Part shown: piece after piece, positions 1-6,616 of the stretch | How the letters are laid out: the number at the start of each line of letters is the position of its first letter | Numbering within the stretch: position 1 is the first letter of the stretch | Notes under the pieces: model-generated | Told to the model about the DNA's origin: nothing | The model's database searches: none | The model's input: only the letters and a program-made list of their open reading frames with translations | Translations under genes and position numbers: made by a program | Source of the DNA: Deinococcus sp. | Lineage (GTDB): Bacteria; Deinococcota; Deinococci; Deinococcales; Deinococcaceae | Direction of reading: 5' to 3' | Length of the DNA stretch: 13,375 bases | Assembly: GCF_018260405.1 (NCBI RefSeq) | Contig: NZ_JAGLBG010000072.1 | Span: forward strand, 1-13,375

Positions 1-141
1 AAGCGGGAAGCCAGCCCCAAGATGAGATATCCCACTGCATAAGCAGGTAAGACTCCCGGTAGACCACCGGGTTAAGAGGCCAGAAGTGCAAGCACAGCAA
101 TGTGCTCAGCTGACTGGTGCTCATCAGTCGAGGTCTTGACC
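1..141 (+). rRNA. 23S ribosomal RNA, 3' end (partial)
   Basis: This is the 3' terminal part of the large-subunit rRNA; the gene enters from the left edge of the window. The sequence matches the conserved end of bacterial 23S rRNA, including the last helices with the stretch around GTGCAAGCACAGCAATGTG and the CTGACTGGTGCTCATCAGTCGAGG region. The final bases TCTTGACC would pair with the usual Deinococcus 23S 5' end (GGTCAAGA), which places the mature 3' end near 141, give or take a few bases. A 5S gene follows about 95 bp downstream, the normal order of an rRNA operon. Confidence 0.95.
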
Positions 142-236
142 TTTAACCGCTATTATTCAGGGTTGGCCGCCGCAGGCGATCAACCACTCCAACGCTCGTT
201 CACGCTTCCGTCTTGCAACGTTACACATAAATCAAG

Positions 237-444
<208 letters not shown>

Positions 445-458
445 ACAGAAGTTCTCTC

Positions 459-483
459 GCCCCTCATCTCGAGGGGCATTTTT
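459..483 (+). terminator. Intrinsic terminator of the rRNA/tRNA-Gly operon
   Basis: GCCCCTC (459-465) and GAGGGGC (471-477) form a perfect 7-bp, GC-rich stem with a 5-nt loop, followed by ATTTTT. It starts 15 bp after the tRNA CCA end, as expected for the end of the rRNA operon. Confidence 0.85.
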
Positions 484-893
484 AGTACTGATTTAATACT
501 GAACGTCCCTGCACTGAAGGTGTAGGGGGTTGCTTGCGGCTAAACGCGCCTTCAATCCTCTAAAATGAACGCCGAATCGTCGGGATCATTTAGTTTCCGA
601 TGATGCTCTGAGTAATCCAGCACCATCTCCTGCATCAAATGCTCCGTACTCTACGGGTCAGACCCCATGCTCCAGAGATGCCGTTCCTAGCTTCACCGCG
701 CCCAACAGGACGTGATATAGGTGGTTCATACAAGTATCTCGTCGCCCATAAGTGGCTGTCGGGGTGCAGTTGCAGTCATCTGAGAAAAGAACCCAGATGA
801 CCTCCACCTCCACCAGCAGCTCCTTATCATGATGCAGTCTCCAAGCGGCAGGTACTTACCTACACAGGTAAAGCAGTGAAAGAGACCAGAGAT
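484..893. other. Gene-poor stretch with possible minus-strand coding remnants
   Basis: No complete gene is supported in these 410 bases. On the minus strand there are two adjacent open segments in different frames. One runs from about 855 to a TGA at 658-660; it has no ATG early on and reads WRLHHDKELLVEVEVIW near its start. The other ends with TGA at 552-554 and could begin with ATG at 633-635, giving 27 residues that start MQEMVLDYSEHHRKL; a GGAG lies 6 nt before that ATG. The amino-acid composition looks more protein-like than chance, so a decayed gene is possible, but neither piece matches a family recognised here. No tRNA or hairpin terminator was seen inside. Confidence 0.35.
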
Positions 894-1130
894 TCAGAGT
901 CCAAAGTGAGCGCGATTCTTCTCGATGTAGCTTTCTTCGCCAGCAGGCACGTCTTCTTCAGGATAAATGGCGCTGACCGGGCAGGCGGGGACACAGGCAC
1001 CACAATCAATGCACTCGTCCGGGTGGATCAGGAACATTTCGCCAGCGTCGTAGATACATTCGACGGGGCAGACCTCGGTGCAGGCCTGATCTTTGGTGCC
1101 AATACAGGGACTGGTAATAACATGCGGCAT
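894..1130 (-). CDS. Seven-iron ferredoxin ([3Fe-4S][4Fe-4S])
   Basis: This is a 78-residue soluble electron carrier that very closely resembles the Thermus thermophilus seven-iron ferredoxin. By analogy with Azotobacter FdI, Cys9, Cys17 and Cys50 should bind the [3Fe-4S] cluster and Cys21, Cys40, Cys43 and Cys46 the [4Fe-4S] cluster; Cys25 would be the free cysteine. The second motif CIDCGACVPACP and the tail SYIEKNRAHFGL are typical of the family. The ATG at 1130 was chosen because MPHVI is the family's normal N-terminus; the longer open frame adds 12 residues that the family lacks. A good promoter ends 7 nt before this ATG, with no Shine-Dalgarno sequence, so a leaderless mRNA is likely. 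The upstream nucleotidyltransferase gene is 159 bp away, so the ferredoxin is probably transcribed on its own. Redox partners cannot be named from the sequence. Confidence 0.95.
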   Translation of the reverse strand: MPHVITSPCIGTKDQACTEVCPVECIYDAGEMFLIHPDECIDCGACVPACPVSAIYPEEDVPAGEESYIEKNRAHFGL

Positions 1131-1137
1131 AAACGAC

Positions 1138-1166
1138 AGTATGCACACGCTGACCAGCGATAGCAA
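1138..1166 (-). promoter_or_regulatory. Promoter for the ferredoxin gene (leaderless type)
   Basis: On the minus strand TTGCTA (-35, 1161-1166) and CATACT (-10, 1138-1143) are separated by exactly 17 nt. The -10 box ends 7 nt before the ATG, which puts the expected transcription start at or beside the start codon. Each box matches the sigma-A consensus at 4 of 6 positions. Confidence 0.6.
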
Positions 1167-1181
1167 GGGCTACAGCCTGTC

Positions 1182-1210
1182 ATTTTAAAGCGTGCAAAAG
1201 CAGCTGTCGG
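1182..1210 (-). promoter_or_regulatory. Possible second, upstream ferredoxin promoter
   Basis: On the minus strand CCGACA (1205-1210) and TAAAAT (1182-1187) have a 17-nt spacer. The -10 matches 5 of 6 consensus bases and the -35 matches 4 of 6. It would give a leader of about 45 nt. It is less well placed than the proximal promoter, and both may be used. Confidence 0.35.
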
Positions 1211-1289
1211 TTGCAGTTGCGCGTATCCGAAGAAAGCGCCCAAAGCCCCCCCTGTAGTTTGTCCGGCGGCGATCACAGAGGGAGAAAGT

Positions 1290-2072
1290 TCAGCCGGTCG
1301 GAGGTGCGAGCTGGGCGACGGCTAATTCTAAGTCAGCCTCTTTATCGACATCTGTACCAACAGCCGCGTGTGGGGTGATCAGAGCCTGTGCAGAAACGCC
1401 CACAATATCGGTGATTTTTTGTTCAAGTCCTGCAACGGTGAGACTTCTGGTTAGGAGTTTGAAAAGCGTACTGAAGCCAATGATATGGGCAAGTTTCAAG
1501 GGGGCTTTACGGGCAGCCAGGACTTCACGCAGGCGGGGAAGGAATTTTTTGATCAGGCGTGGATCAAGGATGAAGAGGTTTCCGCCTGTGAATGTCCCGT
1601 CTTTGAGCTTGACGAAGGTGCGTTTGACGCCGGGGTAGGCCGCCTCACAGTCTTCACGGCGAACCACCGGATAGACAAAACCAGCTGCGATGGGTGCGCT
1701 GTCCAGCACGTCCCTGAGCTGTGCGGCGCTGAGGAGAGGGATATCGGCGGTGACCACCAGTACACGCTCGTTGGAGGCCAGGCCCGACTGGGTAATGGCT
1801 TCGACTCCCGCTTCAAGGTTACCCAGCAAGCTTCCGTGATCGGTCACGCGCACATTTATAAAAAGCTCAAGCTCGGGGGTGGTCGCCCCGACATAGGCAA
1901 TGCGCTCAACTCTGCCACTGTCACGTAAGGTGCGCAGAACGTAGGCGGCCATTGGCAGGCCATGAATAGGGATAAGCGGTTTGACGTTGACGCCGTGCGC
2001 AGAGGCAAAAGCGTCCCCTGGTTCACCGCCGCCCAGGACGACGGCACTCCAGCGTGTCTCACTTGAATTCAT
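1290..2072 (-). CDS. NTP-transferase-fold protein (MobA-like nucleotidyltransferase family)
   Basis: This 260-residue protein has the GT-A/MobA-like NTP-transferase layout. LGGGEPGD at 13-20 occupies the glycine-rich nucleotide loop, with Lys31-Pro-Leu replacing the usual loop lysine. TADIPLL at 108-114 has Asp110 in the metal-binding position, TGGN lies at 162-165, and GTDVDKEADLE near 239-249 carries a late acidic pair. The loop is unusual compared with the LAGGxSxRMG of true MobA, so the substrate (sugar-1-phosphate, molybdopterin or other) cannot be assigned. The ATG lies 6 bp behind the histidine kinase stop with no clear Shine-Dalgarno, which suggests translational coupling in one operon with the two-component genes. 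The family is supported; the specific reaction is not. Confidence 0.85.
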   Translation of the reverse strand: MNSSETRWSAVVLGGGEPGDAFASAHGVNVKPLIPIHGLPMAAYVLRTLRDSGRVERIAYVGATTPELELFINVRVTDHGSLLGNLEAGVEAITQSGLASNERVLVVTADIPLLSAAQLRDVLDSAPIAAGFVYPVVRREDCEAAYPGVKRTFVKLKDGTFTGGNLFILDPRLIKKFLPRLREVLAARKAPLKLAHIIGFSTLFKLLTRSLTVAGLEQKITDIVGVSAQALITPHAAVGTDVDKEADLELAVAQLAPPTG

Positions 2073-2078
2073 AAGTGC

Positions 2079-3494
2079 TCAGCCTAGCAGAGGAAGAATC
2101 AAGGCAGCCTGAAACCCCTCGCCGGGGGTACTGCTAAGTTCAAGACGGCCCCCATGCAATTCGGCGGCCCGGCGGGCCAGGGCCAGCCCCAGCCCGTGGC
2201 CGTCGCCAGTTCGGCTGCTGTCCGGGCGGTAAAAGGCTTCACCCAGCCGGGCGAGCGTAGCGGCAGAAACACCGGGGCCGTCGTCCTGAACGGTCACGCT
2301 GGCCGCGCCGGGGCGGGTCTCGACGCGGACGGTGACGGTAGAGTCCGGCGCATGTTTGATGGCGTTCATAGTCAGGTTCCAGATGGCCTGGCCCAGCAGG
2401 ACGCGGTCACCGGTCACCGTAACTGGTTGCGGGGCCAGCAGGTCCACATCGGCCAGGGGAGCCAGTTCACGGGCACGGTCCACCGCATCGGCGGCCAGCT
2501 CGCGCAGGGGAACGGGCGCGTGGGCCATCGAATCTGATTCACGGGCCAGCAGCAGCAGATGGTTGGCCAGGGTAGAGAGCCGGGTGATGTCCTGGCCAAT
2601 TTCCTTCATCTCGCTGCGGTAGCGTTCCGGCTCACGCTCGCGGCTAAGGGTGGCGTCTACGCGGGCTTGCAGGGCAGCCAGCGGACTGCGCAGATCATGC
2701 GCGGCGGCGCGCAAGAAAGCCTGTTCGCGCTCCCGCGAGTCGGCCAGTCGGCCAAAACTGTTTTGCAGGGTCAGGGCCAGTCGGCCCAGTTCGTCGCCGC
2801 TCCGGGTGCCCGGTAGTGGGCGGCGCAGGTCCCCACTTTCACCGACCTGCCGCGCCGCACCCTCAAGGGCCTGCACCGGTTGCAACAGGCGTCCAGCGAC
2901 CAGCCAGCCCAGCAGCAAGGCGAGTAACAGCGCCGCTGGCAAAAGCCAGGTCAGGGCACGGACGAAAGCGGCGCGGGTTTCTTGTAGAGAGCGAATATCG
3001 GAAACCACCGTCAAAACCGCCTGCGCCCCCCGAAGCGTCCGGACAGTGATCAACTGATCGCCCAGCTGATACTGTCCCTGGCCCAGCGCCGCCGGGATAT
3101 CCGTGGGAAAGTGGCGGGTAGCTTGAAACTCGCCGGTCACGGTATTGAGCAAGCGCAGCTCTATGCCGCTACGGTGGCCTCCAGCGTCGGCTATGCGTTC
3201 CAGATCGTTGGCCGAGACCGCCACGCTACCTGGCAGCAGATGCTCGGGATCCAGGGGATTGTCAGAGCGGCTGCGAATAAAATTTTCGGCGCGTTCCTGC
3301 GCCGTGGCCGAGAGACTGTTGGCCCGCTCCAGCTGAGTGCGCCGCATCAGGCCATTGACCGCAAAGAAAAGCCCGCCTGCCACCAGCAGCACCGCCAGAC
3401 CCGTCGACAGCGCGGCCCAGAGCGCCAGCCGCGTGCGGAGGGTCAGCCGTACATGCTTCTTAGCGTTCCACACGGTAACCACGGCCACGTTCAC
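2079..3494 (-). CDS. Membrane sensor histidine kinase of a two-component system
   Basis: This kinase of about 471 residues senses an unknown signal at the membrane and should phosphorylate the response regulator encoded just upstream. TM1 spans about 22-45, an extracytoplasmic region of about 135 residues follows, and TM2 spans about 183-204. A HAMP linker covers about 200-253. The dimerisation helix carries His266 in AAHDLRSPL. The ATPase domain shows the N box (NLTMNAIKHA, Asn377), G1 box (DDGPGV, 404-409), F box (FYRPD) and G2 box (GHGLGLALA). The 5' end is uncertain: the open frame begins with GTG at 3494, overlapping the regulator gene by 35 bp, and other GTG codons at 3488, 3482 and 3473 would also work. 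None has a clear Shine-Dalgarno, so coupling to the regulator is likely. All catalytic boxes are intact. Confidence 0.92.
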   Translation of the reverse strand: MNVAVVTVWNAKKHVRLTLRTRLALWAALSTGLAVLLVAGGLFFAVNGLMRRTQLERANSLSATAQERAENFIRSRSDNPLDPEHLLPGSVAVSANDLERIADAGGHRSGIELRLLNTVTGEFQATRHFPTDIPAALGQGQYQLGDQLITVRTLRGAQAVLTVVSDIRSLQETRAAFVRALTWLLPAALLLALLLGWLVAGRLLQPVQALEGAARQVGESGDLRRPLPGTRSGDELGRLALTLQNSFGRLADSREREQAFLRAAAHDLRSPLAALQARVDATLSREREPERYRSEMKEIGQDITRLSTLANHLLLLARESDSMAHAPVPLRELAADAVDRARELAPLADVDLLAPQPVTVTGDRVLLGQAIWNLTMNAIKHAPDSTVTVRVETRPGAASVTVQDDGPGVSAATLARLGEAFYRPDSSRTGDGHGLGLALARRAAELHGGRLELSSTPGEGFQAALILPLLG

Positions 3495-4122
3495 TGGTCA
3501 CTGCTTCAGGGGCGAGCTTACGGCGCAGATAACGAACATACACGTCCACAATGCGCGATTCGCCGCCGAAGGCCGGACCCCAGACACGGTCGAGTAGCTC
3601 TTCACGGGTAAACCAGCGCTCGGGAGTGAGGGCCAGGGCTTCGAGCAGGGCGTACTCGCGGCCCGTGACCGCGACCTCCTGCTCGTCCCAAACCACCGTG
3701 CGGGCCACGGTATCGATTCGTCCCCGCCCCTCACAGAACATAACCTGTGGGGCGCTTTGCCCCCGCTCACGCCGCGTCAGCGCCCGCAGGTTGGCCAGCA
3801 GCTCCGGCATGGCAAACGGCTTGACCATGTAGGCGTCGCCGCCCAGGTCAAGGCCCTCGACGCGGTCTTCAACTTCGCCCCGCGCCGTCAGAAACAGAAT
3901 CGAGGATTCGACGCCGCTGTCACGTAGTTGCCGCGCGATCTCAAAGCCGTCTATGCCGGGCAGCATCACGTCGAGAATCATCAGGGGATAGTCGCCCAGC
4001 ATGGCCTGTTCGAGTCCGTCCGTGCCCGTTGCCGCCCAGGTGACCGCGTAACCCGCCTCGCGGAGTGCCCCGATGGTGGGTTCGGCGATGCGGGGATCGT
4101 CCTCGACAAACAGTAGCCTCAT
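3460..4122 (-). CDS. OmpR/PhoB-family response regulator
   Basis: This is a 220-residue DNA-binding response regulator. The receiver domain (about 1-118) has the acidic pair Asp8-Asp9, the phosphoacceptor Asp51 in LMILDVMLPGIDG, Thr79 and Lys101 in VKPF. The C-terminal winged helix (about 125-220) has the family pattern with TGREYALLEAL, the recognition region RIVDVYVRYLRRKL and the ending RGYRVE. It is first in a minus-strand operon, overlaps the kinase gene and has its ATG 9 nt after a TAGACT -10-like box (4132-4137), so the mRNA probably has little or no leader. The target genes are unknown. A 14-bp palindrome upstream is a possible site for autoregulation. Confidence 0.95.
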   Translation of the reverse strand: MRLLFVEDDPRIAEPTIGALREAGYAVTWAATGTDGLEQAMLGDYPLMILDVMLPGIDGFEIARQLRDSGVESSILFLTARGEVEDRVEGLDLGGDAYMVKPFAMPELLANLRALTRRERGQSAPQVMFCEGRGRIDTVARTVVWDEQEVAVTGREYALLEALALTPERWFTREELLDRVWGPAFGGESRIVDVYVRYLRRKLAPEAVTSERGRGYRVER

Positions 4123-4194
4123 ACGGTGCTCAGTCTAGGCGCAGTGGTTAAGCAGGCGTGAGTGAGGGCCGCAAGGCGACGCCTGTTGTGCATA

Positions 4195-4208
4195 GACTCA
4201 ATTGAGTC
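4195..4208. repeat. 14-bp perfect palindrome between the two-component operon and trmH
   Basis: GACTCAATTGAGTC is perfectly self-complementary. It lies 73 bp before the response-regulator ATG and 91 bp before trmH, so it could serve as an operator for either gene. There is no T run, so it is not a terminator. A looser inverted repeat, CAGGCGT (4153-4159) with ACGCCTG (4179-4185), lies between it and the regulator start. Confidence 0.5.
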
Positions 4209-4298
4209 AGAGTGGCTCTCTGGCCCCCCCCACCCCGGTGAGGCGGTTTTTAGGGCCGGTCCCGCGCCGCAGCCCCCGATCCGCTAACCTGACATGTT

Positions 4299-4964
4299 AT
4301 GACGCCTGAACGTTACGCCAAGATTCTCAGGGTGCTAAGCCACCGCCAGCCCACCCTGACCGTGCTGATGGACGAGGTCAATAAGCCCCACAACCTCTCG
4401 GCCATCGTGCGGACCTGCGACGCGGTGGGGGTGCTTGAGGCCCACGCGGTTCCGCCCAGCCACGGGACGCTGGCCACCTTCGAGGGCCACACCTACGACG
4501 CGACCAGCGGCAGCGCCCACAAATGGGTCGGCGTCCAGAGCCACTCCGACGCCATCAGCGCCGTGCGCGAGTTGCAGGGTAAGGGGTTTCAGGTGCTGGC
4601 TACGCACCTCTCGCAGCGCAGCGTGGATTACCGCGAACCCGACTACACCAGGCCCACCTGCGTGCTGCTGGGCGCAGAAAAATGGGGGGTGTCGGACGAG
4701 GCCGCCGAGGCCGCCGACCAGAACATCATCATTCCCATGTTCGGCATGGTGCAGAGCCTCAATGTCTCGGTGGCGGCGGCGACCATCCTGTTCGAGGCGC
4801 AGCGGCAACGGCTGGCCGCCGGAATGTACGCGCAGCTTCAGCTGACGCCGGAGGAACTGGCACGGCGCGCCTTCGAGTGGGGCTACCCAGACCTGGCCCC
4901 GGCCTACCGGGAGCGCGGTGAGGCTTACCCGGCCTTGGACGAGCGGGGGCAGATCGTCAGTTAG
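4299..4964 (+). CDS. trmH: tRNA (guanosine-18-2'-O)-methyltransferase
   Basis: TrmH methylates the 2'-O of G18 in the D loop of tRNAs using S-adenosylmethionine. The 221-residue product carries the three SPOUT motifs in order. Motif 1 is NKPHNLSAIVRTCDAVG (28-44), with Arg38 equivalent to the catalytic Arg41 of the Thermus enzyme. Motif 2 is LLGAEKWGVS (123-132), with Glu127. Motif 3 is IPMFGMVQSLNVSVAAAT (145-162), which forms the knotted SAM site and includes Asn155. Similarity to T. thermophilus TrmH runs over nearly the full length. The ATG was chosen because it is the first in frame and lies 8 nt after TAACCT, a possible -10; no Shine-Dalgarno is seen. The gene is divergent from the response-regulator operon and is transcribed alone. 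Confidence 0.95.
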   Translation: MTPERYAKILRVLSHRQPTLTVLMDEVNKPHNLSAIVRTCDAVGVLEAHAVPPSHGTLATFEGHTYDATSGSAHKWVGVQSHSDAISAVRELQGKGFQVLATHLSQRSVDYREPDYTRPTCVLLGAEKWGVSDEAAEAADQNIIIPMFGMVQSLNVSVAAATILFEAQRQRLAAGMYAQLQLTPEELARRAFEWGYPDLAPAYRERGEAYPALDERGQIVS

Positions 4965-5051
4965 GGTCGCGGAACGAGGCGCAGCCTATGCGGGCGCTGA
5001 GGCAGGCCAGTTACCGCAACATCCGTATTGTTACTCGTCGCTTGCGCTCGG

Positions 5052-5078
5052 ATTGAACCTAACACTGCCCGGTTCAAT
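5052..5078. repeat. Inverted repeat downstream of trmH
   Basis: ATTGAACC (5052-5059) and GGTTCAAT (5071-5078) form a perfect 8-bp stem with an 11-nt loop. No T run follows, so it is not a standard terminator. It lies about 20 bp left of the MITE-like repeat. Confidence 0.4.
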
Positions 5079-5098
5079 TGGCAGCCCGTATGACCCGG

Positions 5099-5241
5099 TT
5101 TAGAGCAGTTCTGCGAATGATGGGCACGTCGCAAAAATACCGCTGCCCCCTTCATGCTACGTCCCGCGCTTTCTTTTTCACTTGTTCCACTCGGCAAAAA
5201 GAAGGTCAAAAAAGCACCCTCTTTTTGCAAAATGCTCTAAG
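5099..5241. repeat. MITE-like small non-coding repeat with terminal inverted repeats
   Basis: TTAGAGCA at 5100-5107 is repeated inverted as TGCTCTAA at 5233-5240. The similarity continues inward imperfectly (GTTCTGCGAA on the left, TTTTGCAAAA on the right, read from its own end). A nested perfect 8-bp pair, GCAAAAAG (5194-5201) and CTTTTTGC (5221-5228), lies in the right part. The roughly 140-bp element is AT-richer than its surroundings, has no plausible gene and sits in the gap between trmH and apgM. This fits the small dispersed repeats known in Deinococcus genomes, but copy number cannot be judged from one window. No clear target-site duplication was found. Confidence 0.55.
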
Positions 5242-5291
5242 CAGTCCCATCTGTACGCACGACGCTGACCCGGACTTGATGAGGCGCGGCG

Positions 5292-5297
5292 TACACT
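5292..5297 (+). promoter_or_regulatory. -10 box of the apgM promoter (leaderless type)
   Basis: TACACT ends 7 nt before the apgM ATG, with no Shine-Dalgarno in between, which is the spacing of a leaderless start. A convincing -35 is not visible at 17 nt, so only the -10 box is called. Confidence 0.45.
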
Positions 5298-5304
5298 GTG
5301 ACCT

Positions 5305-6537
5305 ATGAGTGACCTTCTGGAAACTGTACGCAGCCTCGCCAAGAAGACCGACACCAAGATTGTCCTGGTTGTGCTGGACGGTGTGGGCGGTCTGCCGCTG
5401 GAACTGAACGGCGACACCGAACTGGCAAGCGCTATAACGCCCAACCTCGACACGCTGGCCCAGGACAGTCAGCTGGGGCTGGTCGAACTGGTCGGCGCGG
5501 GCATTACCCCCGGCTCTGGCCCTGGCCACCTGAGCCTGTTCGGGTACGATCCCCTGAAGTATGTGGTCGGGCGTGGGGCGCTGAGTGCCGTGGGCATCGG
5601 CGTCAAGCTGAATACGGGCGACGTCGCTGTGCGCGGCAACTTTGCCACTCTGGGAGCGGGCCGCGTCATCGAAGACCGCCGGGCCGGACGCCCCAGCGAC
5701 GAAAAAAATGCCGAGATCGTGACCAGGCTCAAGGCCGCTATTCCGGAGATCGGCGGCACCCCGGTCGAGATCTATACCGAGTCCGAGCACCGCTTTGTGG
5801 TGGTGTTCCGGGGCCAGCCGGGTGAGCCGCTGGGAGCCAACATCAGCGACGTGGACCCGCAGATCACGGGGGTAGCGCCGCACGTGGCCGCCGCCACCGA
5901 CCCCGCCAGTGAGAAGACCGCCGCACTCATCAACAGCTTTGTGGCCCGCGCTGAGGTCGCTCTGAAAGACGAGCCGCAGGTCAACGGCGTGCTGTTCCGC
6001 GGCTACAGCGACGTGCCGCACTTCCCAAGCTTTGCGGACGTGTACCAGCTCGACGCCGCCTGCATCGCCAGCTACCCGATGTACAAGGGCCTGGCCAGTC
6101 TGGTGGGCATGGAGGTGCTGCCGGTCGAGGGCCACGAGGACGCGCTGGACGGCAAAGTCAAGGCGCTACAAGACAACTGGGATAAGTACGACTTCTTCTT
6201 CTTTCACGTCAAGAAGACCGACAGCACTGGCGAGGACGGCAACTTTGCCGAAAAGGTGCATAAAGTTGAGATTTTCGACGAGCTGCTGCTCCAGCTTCTG
6301 GCGCTCAAGCCCGACGTGCTGGCGATTGTGGGCGACCACAGCACGCCCAGCAAGCTGCTGAGCCACAGCTGGCACCCCGTACCCCTGCTGATCCACGGAG
6401 GGCATGGCCGCCGCGACGCCGCCGCCCGCTTTACCGAGGAAGAAGCCCAGAAAGGCACGCTGGGCCTGCGCCGGGGCACCGACGTCATGCCGCTTCTGAT
6501 GGCGAACGCGCTGAAGCTGAATAAGTACGGCGCCTAA
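5305..6537 (+). CDS. apgM: 2,3-bisphosphoglycerate-independent phosphoglycerate mutase, archaeal type
   Basis: This cytoplasmic glycolytic enzyme interconverts 3- and 2-phosphoglycerate. The 410-residue length and the motifs fit the short, archaeal-type aPGAM branch of the alkaline-phosphatase superfamily. VVLDGVGG holds metal ligand Asp25. GSGPGHLSLFGYDP (71-83) holds the expected phosphorylated serine, Ser77. Later come FHVKKTDSTGEDG (300-312) and GDHSTPSKLLSHSWHPVP (from 343), with the Asp344/His345 ligands and the distal histidines. The gene is complete. The ATG is preceded at 7 nt by TACACT and by no Shine-Dalgarno. It converges on the MocR gene, with a 79-bp gap in which no strong terminator was seen. 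Confidence 0.95.
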   Translation: MSDLLETVRSLAKKTDTKIVLVVLDGVGGLPLELNGDTELASAITPNLDTLAQDSQLGLVELVGAGITPGSGPGHLSLFGYDPLKYVVGRGALSAVGIGVKLNTGDVAVRGNFATLGAGRVIEDRRAGRPSDEKNAEIVTRLKAAIPEIGGTPVEIYTESEHRFVVVFRGQPGEPLGANISDVDPQITGVAPHVAAATDPASEKTAALINSFVARAEVALKDEPQVNGVLFRGYSDVPHFPSFADVYQLDAACIASYPMYKGLASLVGMEVLPVEGHEDALDGKVKALQDNWDKYDFFFFHVKKTDSTGEDGNFAEKVHKVEIFDELLLQLLALKPDVLAIVGDHSTPSKLLSHSWHPVPLLIHGGHGRRDAAARFTEEEAQKGTLGLRRGTDVMPLLMANALKLNKYGA

Positions 6538-6616
6538 GCTTTTTCAGGCGGCAGGTGGTCTTGACCGAGATGGTCGGGGCTGCCTGCTTTCTTGGGCTGA
6601 ATTTGCTCCGCCAGTA

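Noticed and set aside
5206..6135. 309-codon open frame on the minus strand opposite apgM
   Set aside because: It is antisense to a complete, motif-verified phosphoglycerate mutase, and its His/Val-rich composition is typical of a GC-rich shadow frame.
6538..6616. Possible terminator between apgM and the MocR gene
   Set aside because: Only 4-5 bp stems (for example GACC/GGTC) without a following T run were found.
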